NCBI GenBank assembly: GCA_032622095.1
Contig: CP136063.1
Span: 281,103,426-281,167,425, forward strand
Source: Siphonodentalium dalli
Lineage: Eukaryota > Mollusca > Scaphopoda > Gadilida > Siphonodentaliidae
Direction: 5' to 3'
Length of the DNA stretch: 64,000 nt
Shown here: positions 33,324 to 44,200 of the stretch, one piece after another
Numbering within the stretch: position 1 is the stretch's first letter
Layout: each line of letters opens with the position of its first letter
Position numbers and translations under genes: made by a program
The notes under the pieces: generated by a model
What the model saw: only the letters and a program-made list of their open reading frames with translations
Database searches by the model: none
Told to the model about the DNA's origin: nothing

Positions 33324-34490
33324 AGGGTGATCATGAGGGATATGTTGATTTCATTGTGGAGTATCATGAGGGATATGTTGATTTCATTGTGGGGTATCAT
33401 GAGGGATATGATGATTTCATTGTGGGGTATCATGCGGGATATGTTGATTTCATTGTGGGGTATCATGAGGGATATGTTGATTTCATTGTGGGTGATCATG
33501 AGGGATATGTTGATTTCATTGTGGGGTATCATGAGGGATATGATGATTTCATTGTGGGGTATCATGCGGGATATGTTGATTTCATTGTGGGGTATCATGA
33601 GGGATATGTTGATTTCATTGTGGGGTATCATGCGGGATATGTTGATTTCATTGTGGGGTATCATGAGGGATATGTTGATTTCATTGTGGGTGATCATGAG
33701 GGATATGTTGATTTCATTGTGGGGTATCATGTGGGATATGTTGATTTCATTGTGGGGTATCATGAGGGATATGTTGATTTCATTGTGGGTGATCATGAGG
33801 GATATGTTGATTTCATTGTGGGGTATCATGAGGGATATGTTGATTTCATTGTGGGTGATCATGAGGGATATGTTGATTTCATTGTGGGTGATCATGAGGG
33901 ATATGTTGATTTCATTGTGGGTGATCATGAGGGATATGTTGATTTCATTGTGGGGTATCATGAGGGATATGTTGATTTCATTGTGGGGTATCATGCGGGA
34001 TATGTTGATTTCATTGTGGGGTATCATGCGGGATATGTTGATTTCATTGTGGGGTATCATGAGGGATATGTTGATTTCATTGTGGGTGATCATGAGGGAT
34101 ATGTTGATTTCATTGTGGGGTATCATGCGGGATATGTTGATTTCATTGTGGGGTATCATGAGGGATATGTTGATTTCATTGTGGGTGATCATGAGGGATA
34201 TGTTGATTTCATTGTGGGGTATCATGAGGGATATGTTGATTTCATTGTGGGTGATCATGAGGGATATGTTGATTTCATTGTGGGTGATCATGAGGGATAT
34301 GTTGATTTCATTGTGGGTGATCATGAGGGATATGTTGATTTCATTGTGGGGTATCATGAGGGATATGTTGATTTCATTGTGGGTGATCATGAGGGATATG
34401 TTGATTTCATTGTGGGTGATCATGAGGGATATGTTGATTTCATTGTGGGTGATCATGAGGCATATGATGATTTCATTGTGGGGTATCATG
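33324..34490 (+). repeat. 33-bp tandem array, copy 1, about 35 units
   Basis: Unit GGTATCATGAGGGATATGTT plus GATTTCATTGTGG. Because 33 is a multiple of three, several frames on both strands stay open (up to 430 codons); the peptide is HEGYVDFIVG(Y/D). Units fall into GGTATC and GTGATC types. Confidence 0.96.
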
Positions 34491-35081
34491 ATTTAGGGAT
34501 GATGATTTCAGGAACATCACCACAAATGGATGATAAGAAATCCATAGTGTTTCTCTGCCTGACATCTGCTACAAATATTCTTCTATATCACTTGAATTAG
34601 AGGGAAGTCAGGGAATCTATAAACAACAGAGATTCTTTATATTATCAGAACATCCATACAAATGAACAATAGACTATTCCAATATAGATCGTGATTTAGG
34701 CATATGATGATTTCATTGTGGGGTATCATGATTTAGGCATATGATGATTTCATTGTGGGGTATCATGATTTAGGGATATGTTCATTTCATTGTGGGGTAT
34801 CATGATTTATGGATATGATGATTTCATTGTGGGGTATCATGATTTATGGATATGATTTCATTGTGGGGTATCATGATTTATGGATATGATTTCATTGTGG
34901 GGTATCATGATTTATGGATATGATTTCATTGTGGGGTATCATGATTTAGGGATATGATGATTTCGGAGGCATAAAATATAACATTGCTTCTGTGCTATAT
35001 CTCCTATATAAAAATATTCCAATATAAACCTTTAGAACTGAATGGAAGAATCCATTCGGAAGTCAAGAAGGTTATCATGCA

Positions 35082-35465
35082 TGTCGTAAGTCGGGATTTT
35101 TTTTACCCTGTGCCAATGCATTCTCTTATATATGCGAGTCGACCATAGGTCGCCTCGCATATATAAGAGAATGCATTGGCCTAACAATTTTTTACAATTT
35201 TAATAATTTTTCTTGTAACAATTTTATAATTTCACCTATACAGAGCCCCAGACAAACATGAGCAGGCCACACTCTTCTATATATGTGTGGGGCTCCCTGC
35301 AGGGTAATGGATGTTTTTTATTTTATGTCCTAAAAATTGTAAGAAACATTTATTTTAAAAACATGATAAAAAATTGTTAGGCCAATGCATTCTCTTATAT
35401 ATGCGAGGCGACCTATGGTCGACTCACATATATAAGAGAATGCATTGGCACAGGGTAAAAAAAAT
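35082..35465 (+). mobile_element. TA-A element lacking both termini (duplicated copy)
   Basis: Counterpart of 32311-32705, 11 bp shorter mainly through loss of one ATATGCTTCT stretch in the spacer, with the same flanking 63-bp repeats. Confidence 0.88.
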
Positions 35466-36083
35466 CCAATATAAACCTTTAGAACTGAATGGAAGAATCC
35501 ATTCGGAAGTCAAGAAGGTTATCATGCACTGAAACCGACAATAAAATCCAGACTGAATATTGATTCCATCTTGGTGGTACGACGGAGAGGATACCTCACA
35601 TTAGATGGACGCCTGCTCTTCGAATCGTTCAAAATGGCATGAACACGGACAATAGAATCACTTAACGACAAGTGAAGGCGACAATATAGGATGGACATGA
35701 GTCATACACAGAGATGTAGATCAAAGAAGCTTAGAAATTTATTCATGTTAACACGTCAAAGAAACTCGTACAACTCGGGGTGTGTGTATATCGGCATGTA
35801 TAAAATAATGGCGTAGGAGGGACATAGTGTGGCCACTATTATTAAATATTAATTTTACGCATATGTGCCTCCACTGCAAGGTAATTCAATGATAATTTTA
35901 TAATATCATGACTTTTCCAGGCTGGCAGCGGTAGTGAGGTGAAAAAAGGTGCCCTTTTCCACAACTTTTGAAGACATGGAAGCGATATATTTTAAAATTC
36001 CAAAACTTTCCAGGATTCCATAATAGCGTAGGAACACTGAGAAACTGTGATGGATTGTTAGGAATGCATGGTAAATTCACAAC

Positions 36084-37443
36084 AGGGTGATCATGAGGGA
36101 TATGTTGATTTCATTGTGGAGTATCATGAGGGATATGTTGATTTCATTGTGGGGTATCATGAGGGATATGATGATTTCATTGTGGGGTATCGTGCGGGAT
36201 ATGTTGATTTCATTGTGGGGTATCATGAGGGATATGTTGATTTCATTGTGGGGTATCATGAGGGATATGTTGATTTCATTGTGGGGTATCATGAGGGATA
36301 TAATGATTTCATTGTGGGGTATCATGCGGGATATGTTGATTTCATTGTGGGTGATCATGAGGGATATGTTGATTTCATTGTGGGGTATCATGAGGGATAT
36401 GTTGATTTCATTGTGGGGTATCATGAGGGATATGTTGATTTCATTGTGGGGTATCATGCGGGATATGTTGATTTCATTGTGGGGTATCATGAGGGATATG
36501 TTGATTTCATTGTGGGTGATCATGAGGGATATGTTGATTTCATTGTGGGGTATCATGCGGGATATGTTGATTTCATTGTGGGGTATCATGAGGGATATGT
36601 TGATTTCATTGTGGGTGATCATGAGGGATATGTTGATTTCATTGTGGGGTATCATGAGGGATATGTTGATTTCATTGTGGGTGATCATGAGGGATGTTGA
36701 TTTCATTGTGGGTGATCATGAGGGATATGTTGATTTCATTGTGGGTGATCATGAGGGATATGTTGATTTCATTGTGGGGTATCATGAGGGATATGTTGAT
36801 TTCATTGTGGGGTATCATGCGGGATATGTTGATTTCATTGTGGGGTATCATGCGGGATATGTTGATTTCATTGTGGGGTATCATGAGAGATATGTTGATT
36901 TCATTGTGGGTGATCATGAGGGATATGTTGATTTCATTGTGGGGTATCATGCGGGATATGTTGATTTCATTGTGGGGTATCATGAGGGATATGTTGATTT
37001 CATTGTGGGTGATCATGAGGGATATGTTGATTTCATTGTGGGGTATCATGAGGGATATGTTGATTTCATTGTGGGTGATCATGAGGGATATGTTGATTTC
37101 ATTGTGGGTGATCATGAGGGATATGTTGATTTCATTGTGGGTGATCATGAGGGATATGTTGATTTCATTGTGGGGTATCATGAGGGATATGTTGATTTCA
37201 TTGTGGGTGATCATGAGGGATATGTTGATTTCATTGTGGGTGATCATGAGGGATATGTTGATTTCATTGTGGGTGATCATGAGGGATATGTTGATTTCAT
37301 TGTGGGTGATCATGAGGGATATGTTGATTTCATTGTGGGGTATCATGAGGGATATGTTGATTTCATTGTGGGTGATCATGAGGGATATGTTGATTTCATT
37401 GTGGGTGATCATGAGGCATATGATGATTTCATTGTGGGGGATC
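36084..37443 (+). repeat. 33-bp tandem array, copy 2, about 41 units
   Basis: Same unit as copy 1. One unit near 36691 lacks two bases (GAGGGATGTTGATT), which shifts the frame; the array is therefore not under coding constraint. Confidence 0.96.
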
Positions 37444-37480
37444 GTGATTTGGGGCATTAATTGTTGGCTTTCTCTTTTAA

Positions 37481-37667
37481 TATTAAATAGAGAGATTATA
37501 TATAGCGCATGTCTACCATAGTAAAATTAGAAGAGACTCTCCCATATTAAATAGAGAGATTATATATAGCGCATGTCTACCATAGTAAAATTAGAAGAGA
37601 CTCTCCCATATTAAATAGAGAGATTATATATAGCGCATGTCTACCATAGTAAAATTAGAAGAGACTC
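37481..37667 (+). repeat. 63-bp tandem repeat, three units
   Basis: TATTAAATAGAGAGATTATA, TATAGCGCATGTCTACCATA and GTAAAATTAGAAGAGACTC repeat at 37481, 37544 and 37607. Confidence 0.95.
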
Positions 37668-37680
37668 CCCAGTGGGACTA

Positions 37681-37767
37681 TTAAACCCTTTGGAGACTCG
37701 CTTATGTTAAGAGAATGCATTGGCACAGGGCTTCGCAAAATTTCAGGAAGCTCCAGTCATGGAAGGG
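37681..37767 (+). mobile_element. TTAA-C remnant, internally deleted
   Basis: TTAAACCCTTTGGAGACTCG joins half a hairpin (AGAGAATGCATTGGCACAGG) to the intact right end GCTCCAGTCATGGAAGGG before TTAA (37768-37771). Confidence 0.7.
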
Positions 37768-37798
37768 TTAATCCCCCAATAAAGCCACCCACGTCTGG

Positions 37799-40700
37799 TA
37801 ATAGTCACTGGACTGAGTGCTAGCATACCACCCGTGTACAGTAATGCCCTAAGTAATCGACTCCTTAAACACAGCAGAATTATGGATAACTTTTCAGGAT
37901 TTAGTCGGAAATATGGCTTGTTGCCATTCATCGGCTTTCCGATGAATGGCAACAAGCCATATTTCCGACTAAATCCTGGTGTAAACATTATTTATTTAGT
38001 ATCCCAGATTTATACAACAATTTACAAAATGATGTTAATATATATATATATGTAAGTATGATAAGTCTGAGAGAGAAGAGGATTTGACATCAAGCGCCAG
38101 GCGCTTATATGGAGCCATCTCCTCAAAAAGTTACCCATAATTCTGCTGTGTTGAAGGAGTCGATTACTTTGGGCATTACTGTAGTCACTGAACTGAGTGC
38201 TAGCATACCACCCATCTAATCACTGAACTGAGTGATAGCATACCACCCGTGTAATCACTGAACTGAGTGCTAGCATACCACCCATCTAATCACTGAACTG
38301 AGTGATAGCATACCACCCGTGTAGTCACTAAACTGAGTGCTAGCATACCACCCGTGTTGTCACTGAACTGAGTGCTAGCATACCACCCGTGTAGTCACTG
38401 AGCTGAGTGATAGCATACCACCCGTGTAGTCACTGAACTGAGTGCTAGCATACCACCCGTGTAGTCACTGAACTGAGTGCTAGCATACCACCCGTGTTGT
38501 CACTGAACTGATGCTAGCATACCACCCGTGTAGTCACTGAACTGAGTGATAGCATACCACCCGTGTAATCACTGAACTGAGTGCTAGCATACCACCCGTG
38601 TTGTCACTGAACTGAGTGCTAGCATACCACCCGTCTAGTCACTGAACTGAGTGATAGCATACCACTCGTGTAGTCACTGAACTGAGTGCTAGCATACCAC
38701 CCGTCTAGTCACTGAACTGAGTGCTAGCATACCACCCGTGTTGTCACTGAACTGAGTGCTAGCATACCACCCGTGTAGTCACTGAACTGAGTGCTAGCAT
38801 ACCACCCGTGTAGTCACTGAACTGAGTGCTAGCATACCACCCGTCTAGTCACTGAACTGATGCTAGCATACCACTCGTGTAGTCACTGAACTGAGTGATA
38901 GCATACCACCCGTGTTGTCACTGAGCTGATGCTAGCATACCACCCGTGTAGTCACTAAACTGAGTGCTAGCATACCACCCGTGTTGTCACTGAACTGAGT
39001 GATAGCATACCACCCGTGTAGTCACTGAACTGAGTGCTAGCATACCACCCGTGTTGTCACTAAACTGAGTGATAGCATACCACCCGTGTTGTCATTGAAC
39101 TGAGTGCTAGCATACCACCCATGTAATCACTGAACTGAGTGCTAGCATACCACCCATGTTGTCACTAAACTGAGTGCTAGCATACCACCCGTGTAGTCAC
39201 TGAACTGAGTGATAGCATACCACCCGTGTTGTCACTGAGCTGAGTGCTAGCATACCACCCGTGTTGTCACTGAACTGAGTGCTAGCATACCACCTGTGTA
39301 GTCAGTGAACTGAGTGCTAGCATACCACCCGTGTTGTCACTGAGCTGATGCTAGCATACCACCCGTGTAGTCACTGAACTGAGTGCTAGCATACCACCCG
39401 TGTAGTCACTGAACTGAGTGCTAGCATACCACCCGTGTTGTCACTGAACTGAGTGATAGCATACCACCCGTGTTGTCACTAAACTGAGTGCTAGCATACC
39501 ACCCGTGTAGTCACTGAACTGAGTGCTAGCATACCACCCGTGTAGTCAGTGAACTGAGTGCTAGCATACCACCTGTGTAGTCACTAAACTGAGTGCTAGC
39601 ATACCACCCGTGTAGTCACTGAACTGAGTGCTAGCATACCACCCGTGTTGTCACTGAGCTGAGTGCTAGCATACCACCCGTGTTGTCACTGAACTGAGTG
39701 CTAGCATACCACCTGTGTAGTCAATGAACTGAATGATAGCAATTACCACCCGTGTAGTCACTGAACTGAGTGCTAGCATACCACCCGTGTTGTCACTGAG
39801 CTGATGCTAGCATACCACCCGTGTAGTCACTAAACTGAGTGCTAGCATACCACCCGTGTTGTCACTGAACTGAGTGATAGCATACCACCCGTGTAGTCAC
39901 TGAACTGAGTGCTAGCATACCACCCGTGTTGTCACTAAACTGAGTGATAGCATACCACCCGTGTTGTCATTGAACTGAGTGCTAGCATACCACCCATGTA
40001 ATCACTGAACTGAGTGCTAGCATACCACCCATGTTGTCACTAAACTGAGTGCTAGCATACCACCCGTGTAGTCACTGAACTGAGTGATAGCATACCACCC
40101 GTGTTGTCACTGAGCTGAGTGCTAGCATACCACCCGTGTTGTCACTGAACTGAGTGCTAGCATACCACCTGTGTAGTCAGTGAACTGAGTGCTAGCATAC
40201 CACCCGTGTTGTCACTGAGCTGATGCTAGCATACCACCCGTGTAGTCACTGAACTGAGTGCTAGCATACCACCCGTGTAGTCACTGAACTGAGTGCTAGC
40301 ATACCACCCGTGTTGTCACTGAACTGAGTGATAGCATACCACCCGTGTTGTCACTAAACTGAGTGCTAGCATACCACCCGTGTAGTCACTGAACTGAGTG
40401 CTAGCATACCACCCGTGTAGTCAGTGAACTGAGTGCTAGCATACCACCTGTGTAGTCACTAAACTGAGTGCTAGCATACCACCCGTGTAGTCACTGAACT
40501 GAGTGCTAGCATACCACCCGTGTTGTCACTGAGCTGAGTGCTAGCATACCACCCGTGTTGTCACTGAACTGAGTGCTAGCATACCACCTGTGTAGTCAAT
40601 GAACTGAATGATAGCAATTACCACCCGTGTAGTCACTGAACTGAGTGCTAGCATACCACCCGTGTTGTCACTGAACTGAGTGATAGCATACCACCCGTGT

Positions 40701-41232
40701 TGTCACTAAACTGAGTGCTAGCATACCACCCGTGTAGTCACTGAACTGAGTGCTAGCATACCACCCGTGTAGTCAGTGAACTGAGTGCTAGCATACCACC
40801 CGTGTAGTCACTAAACTGAGTGCTAGCATACCACCCGTGTAGTCACTGAACTGAGTGCTAGCATACCACCCGTGTTGTCACTGAACTGAGTGCTAGCATA
40901 CCACCTGTGTTGTCACTGAACTGAGTGCTAGCATACCACCTGTGTTGTCACTAAACTGAGTGCTAGCATACCACCCGTGTTGTCACTGAACTGAGTGCTA
41001 GCATACCACCCGTGTAGTCACTGAACTGATGCTAGCATACCACCCGTGTAGTCACTGAACTGAGTGATAGCATACCACCCGTGTTGTCACTGAACTGAGT
41101 GCTAGCATACAACCCGTGTTGTCACTGAACTGAGTGCTAGCATACCACCCGTGTTGTCACTGAACTGAGTGCTAGCATACCACCCGTGTTGTCACTGAAC
41201 TGAGTGCTAGCATACCACCCGTGTACTGCGTG
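37799..41232 (+). repeat. 35-bp satellite, about 87 units, with an 875-bp higher-order block
   Basis: Unit GTAGTCACTGAACTGAGTGC plus TAGCATACCACCCGT. Variants are GTTGTC, GATAGC and a 33-bp unit lacking AG. Rare variants recur exactly 875 bp apart (GTCATTGAAC at 39091 and 39966; TCAATGAACTGAATG at 39721 and 40596), so a 25-unit block was duplicated once. The first unit is left of the TA-B insertion. Confidence 0.96.
37839..38181. mobile_element. TA-B palindrome inserted in the 35-bp satellite
   Basis: The satellite unit reads CCCGTGTAGTCACTG; here it is CCCGTG-TA-[element]-TA-GTCACTG (TA at 37837-37838 and 38182-38183). The right arm is itself interrupted (about 37980-38126) by roughly 147 bp of unrelated sequence ending GGAGCCATCTCCTC. 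Confidence 0.92.
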
Positions 41233-41831
41233 TAGTCACTCATTTGTAAACCTGATCTAATTTACAATTGATTCTTCAAGGCGGTCATCTGGATAAAAGT
41301 ATCGATGTTCTTTTAAAAAAATTATTACATGCTATTTCATATATTGAGAAACATACATAATTTATCATGAAATGGACCCGACAGCAAGTAACAGCTTTAT
41401 ATTTGAGTCGTCTCCATCACTGTGCGATACCTAATGTGATCCAAAATTATGAAGGAAATGATGCTTGTTTTTATTCTAAATTTCTGTTCGGGATCAAATC
41501 AACGAAAACAGTTGAAACTAATCAACCGATAAATTGTCTAGAGGCGTGTTATTGCTTCAAATGGGATGGCGTGAGAATCTCAGTTGTACAGACTTCTGGG
41601 AGTGGGAATGGATTTATGGGAAGAGACATGCCTGATGAGTGGGGACTCAGGGGAAGCCTTCCATAGCAAGACGCACATAATTAACCTCGACACCTAATAT
41701 TATAATCTCAGCTAGCTTAGTGAGTTGCATAAATCCCCGACCCACAATATCATGATTCCCCTCCATGAGCCAGAATACATGAGTATCTTAAGTATTATGC
41801 CACCGCCCTCCATTAGCCGGCGTACAGGCTC
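41233..41831. other. Unassigned sequence with a 99-codon frame
   Basis: A plus-strand frame at 41367-41666 has no recognised motif, no repeat origin and no clear splice borders. Function cannot be assigned. Confidence 0.4.
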
Positions 41832-41835
41832 TTAA

Positions 41836-42494
41836 CCTTTTCATGGCGGGAGCTGCACTGGTGCAGCATTAAAGATCCTGTGCCTATCTATCTTATATAT
41901 GCAAGTCCTGAAATTTTGCGGAAACCATGTGCCAATGCATTCTCATATATATGCGAGTCTCCCATATATTAGAGAATGCACTGGTTTACAAAGTTAAAGT
42001 AAATATTGTTAGACCAATGCATACTCTAATATACTCGCATATATGTGACCCGCCATATCAAATCCAGTCGTAAGTCAGGATTTTTTTACCCTGTGCCAAT
42101 GCATTCTCTTATATATGCGAGTCGACCATAGGTCGCCTCGCATATATAAGAGAATGCATTGGCCTAACAATTTTTTACAATTTTAATAATTTTTCTTGTA
42201 TTCTTTTATAATTTCACCCATACAGAGCCCCAGACAAACATGAGCAGGCGAGACTCTTCTATATGCTTCTATATATGTGTGGGGCTCCCTGCAGGGTAAT
42301 GGATGGTTTTTATTTTATGTCCTAAAAATTGTAAGAAACATTTATTTAAAAAAAATGATAAAAAATTGTTAGGCACAGGGTAAAAAAATCCCGACTTATG
42401 ACTGGATTTGATATGGCGGGTCACATATATTAGAGAATGCATTGGCACATGGTTTCCGCAAAATTTCAGGAAGCTCCATGCAATCATGGAAGAG
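41836..42494 (+). mobile_element. TTAA-C element with a nested TA-A element
   Basis: Between TTAA at 41832-41835 and 42495-42498. Left end CCTTTTCATGGCGGGAGC, right end GCTCCATGCAATCATGGAAG. Its second hairpin is interrupted in the CTCGCATATA arm by the TA-A element. An extra copy of just the right end (AGGAAGCTCCAGTCATGGAA) follows at about 42560-42593. Confidence 0.85.
42044..42425 (+). mobile_element. TA-A element with hairpin 2 cleanly removed
   Basis: TGTGACCC...GGGTCACA with TA on both sides (42042-42043 and 42426-42427). Hairpin 1 is intact; where hairpin 2 should be, the sequence reads TTGTTAGGCACAGGG, i.e. the whole module is gone leaving a single GGC. Confidence 0.9.
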
Positions 42495-42831
42495 TTAAAA
42501 TGCTAAATAATTTCTCGAATCTTTTTTTTCTGGTTACATGTATTTGGTTTATGGAACAGGGTTTTCTCAGGAAGCTCCAGTCATGGAAGGGTTACGACCA
42601 TGTTTACGTTTCTATGCCCTGAACTTTCACGAATTAGTCTGAGGTAGGGGACCATTACCACATAGACATATGATAATGGAAATCCCAAGAGTGTAAAGGA
42701 ATTACCTATTGATTATGATTATGATTAACTATTATTATCACCATTAGCACACCCACACAGTGTTCACAAGTTCAGATTTGAAAAATTTATGTACAGGGTG
42801 CATACACCTCACCATGAAAAAAATCAAGCCT

Positions 42832-43190
42832 GAATTTAGTGTGTGACATTTGCAGAATGAGGTCCCCAGAGGGTGAATTTAGTGATGCTATCACGCACAG
42901 CGGGCTATCGACACAAATAATGACACTCTGGGGACATCATTCTGCTTAGGCATCATCTTCTGGGAAGTATCTATAGTCTCAAAGTAACTTTGTTTTTAGT
43001 TCTTTTTCCTGTATGTTGAGTTTCTATATCCCGTAATTTGCAGAAAATAAAATACACAATCGAGGTGACTAATGTGTGAACATCACAAACTTCAACTTGG
43101 GAACTTCATACTTATCCTAGGTCTACCAGAGTAGTTGAGTCCTGTAAAGCAGAATGAGGTTCCCAGAGGGTAAATTTGTTGATGCTAGCC
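42832..43190 (+). mobile_element. hAT-A element, right end missing
   Basis: CAAGCCTGAATTTAGTGTG end, first hairpin damaged (GACACTCTGGGGACATCATT), spacer, then the left arm only of the second hairpin, stopping near GATGCTAGCC. Confidence 0.72.
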
Positions 43191-43299
43191 AACCTGCACC
43201 GTGAGACACACTATATCCAGAAAATGATTTGGATATACAAGAAATTGTAATGTTATGACAAACAGTAATCTGATGTCCAACTCTTCAGCTTGTGACGTA

Positions 43300-43466
43300 C
43301 AGTAATGCTCTAATTAATCGACTCCTTAACCACAGCAGAATTATGGGTAACTTTTCAGGATTTAGTCAGAAATATGGCTTGTTGCCATTCATCGGAAAGC
43401 TCAGTCATATTTCTGACTAAATCCTGAAAAGTTACCCATAATTCCTCTGTGGTTAAGGAGTCGATT
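43300..43466. mobile_element. TA-B palindrome, right end missing
   Basis: Starts CAGTAATGCTCTAATTAATC after TA (43298-43299); shortened loop; ends at GGTTAAGGAGTCGATT without the GGGCATTACTG terminus. Confidence 0.8.
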
Positions 43467-43593
43467 GGTTACATCTTGCACTTGATTGGTTACAGATTGC
43501 ATGCAAGCCCTAAGGACTGAAAGCGTCCGTTTAAACACAAGATATTTCTTTTTCCATTTGAATAATTTCTAAAATGTAAACTTGTATATTTAA

Positions 43594-43974
43594 CCCTTTA
43601 CCCAACAAACCGGCCAAATAAAGCTTCAACAGCCTAAAATATCTTCGGTCTGTCTCAATAGAACCATACAAATATGGATATCATTGGAACCGGCTCCTTG
43701 ACCACATTGTGATAGTTACAGTTATGCCCTGTGCCAATGCATTCTCTTATATATGCGAGTCGACCATAGGTCGCCTCGCATATATAAGAGAATGCATTGG
43801 CCTAAAAAAAAAAAAAATTAACACTTTTTACCATTTTTTCTTACATTCTTTAACAATTTTATAATTTTTAATGTGTTAAGCCAATGCATTCTCTTATATA
43901 TGCGAGGCGACCTATGGTCGACTCGCATATATAAGAGAATGCATTGGCACAGGGCCCTTCTGTTGGGTAAAGGG
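43594..43974 (-). mobile_element. TTAA-A element, full length
   Basis: 381 bp between TTAA at 43590-43593 and 43975-43978, reverse orientation, both hairpins present. Confidence 0.93.
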
Positions 43975-44200
43975 TTAACCTAAAGCAGTTGCTATATATG
44001 GAATGAATCATTTGTTATTTAAATAAGCTGATGAAATAACACAAGCTAAAGATGCCAGATGAGTTTGTAGATGAAACTGTTATATTCATGAACAAGCATG
44101 GATTTAACTTTTTATAGACGGTCTGACACATGTCAACTAGGTACTAACAGGAGGCTTTCTGACATATTCAAAAGTTTTGCCTGACTTCGGTAACTTTGCA

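Larger units (their letters stand above)
31737..34506 (+). repeat. Segmental tandem duplication, copy 1 (about 2770 bp)
   Basis: Starts TTCAGGAACATCACCACAAA and contains a degenerate 33-bp repeat patch (31919-32192), a truncated TA-A element (32311-32705), about 600 bp of single-copy-like DNA and the main 33-bp array (33324-34490). Copy 2 follows directly and is almost identical outside the array. Confidence 0.93.
34507..37456 (+). repeat. Segmental tandem duplication, copy 2 (about 2950 bp)
   Basis: Same order as copy 1: degenerate patch (34687-34958), truncated TA-A element (35082-35465), single-copy-like part and the 33-bp array (36084-37443). The offset is 2771 bp before the TA-A element and 2760 bp after it; the rest of the size difference is array length. 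Confidence 0.93.

Noticed and set aside
33308-37460. Long repetitive proteins in the 33-bp arrays on both strands
   Set aside because: They arise because 33 is divisible by three; overlapping frames on both strands are equally open, and a 2-bp deletion breaks one.
37799-41232. CRISPR-like array
   Set aside because: The 35-bp units abut directly with no spacers, and the host is an animal.
41367-41666. 99-codon plus-strand frame as a gene
   Set aside because: No recognisable motif, no splice-border evidence and no homologous copy in the window; left as unassigned.
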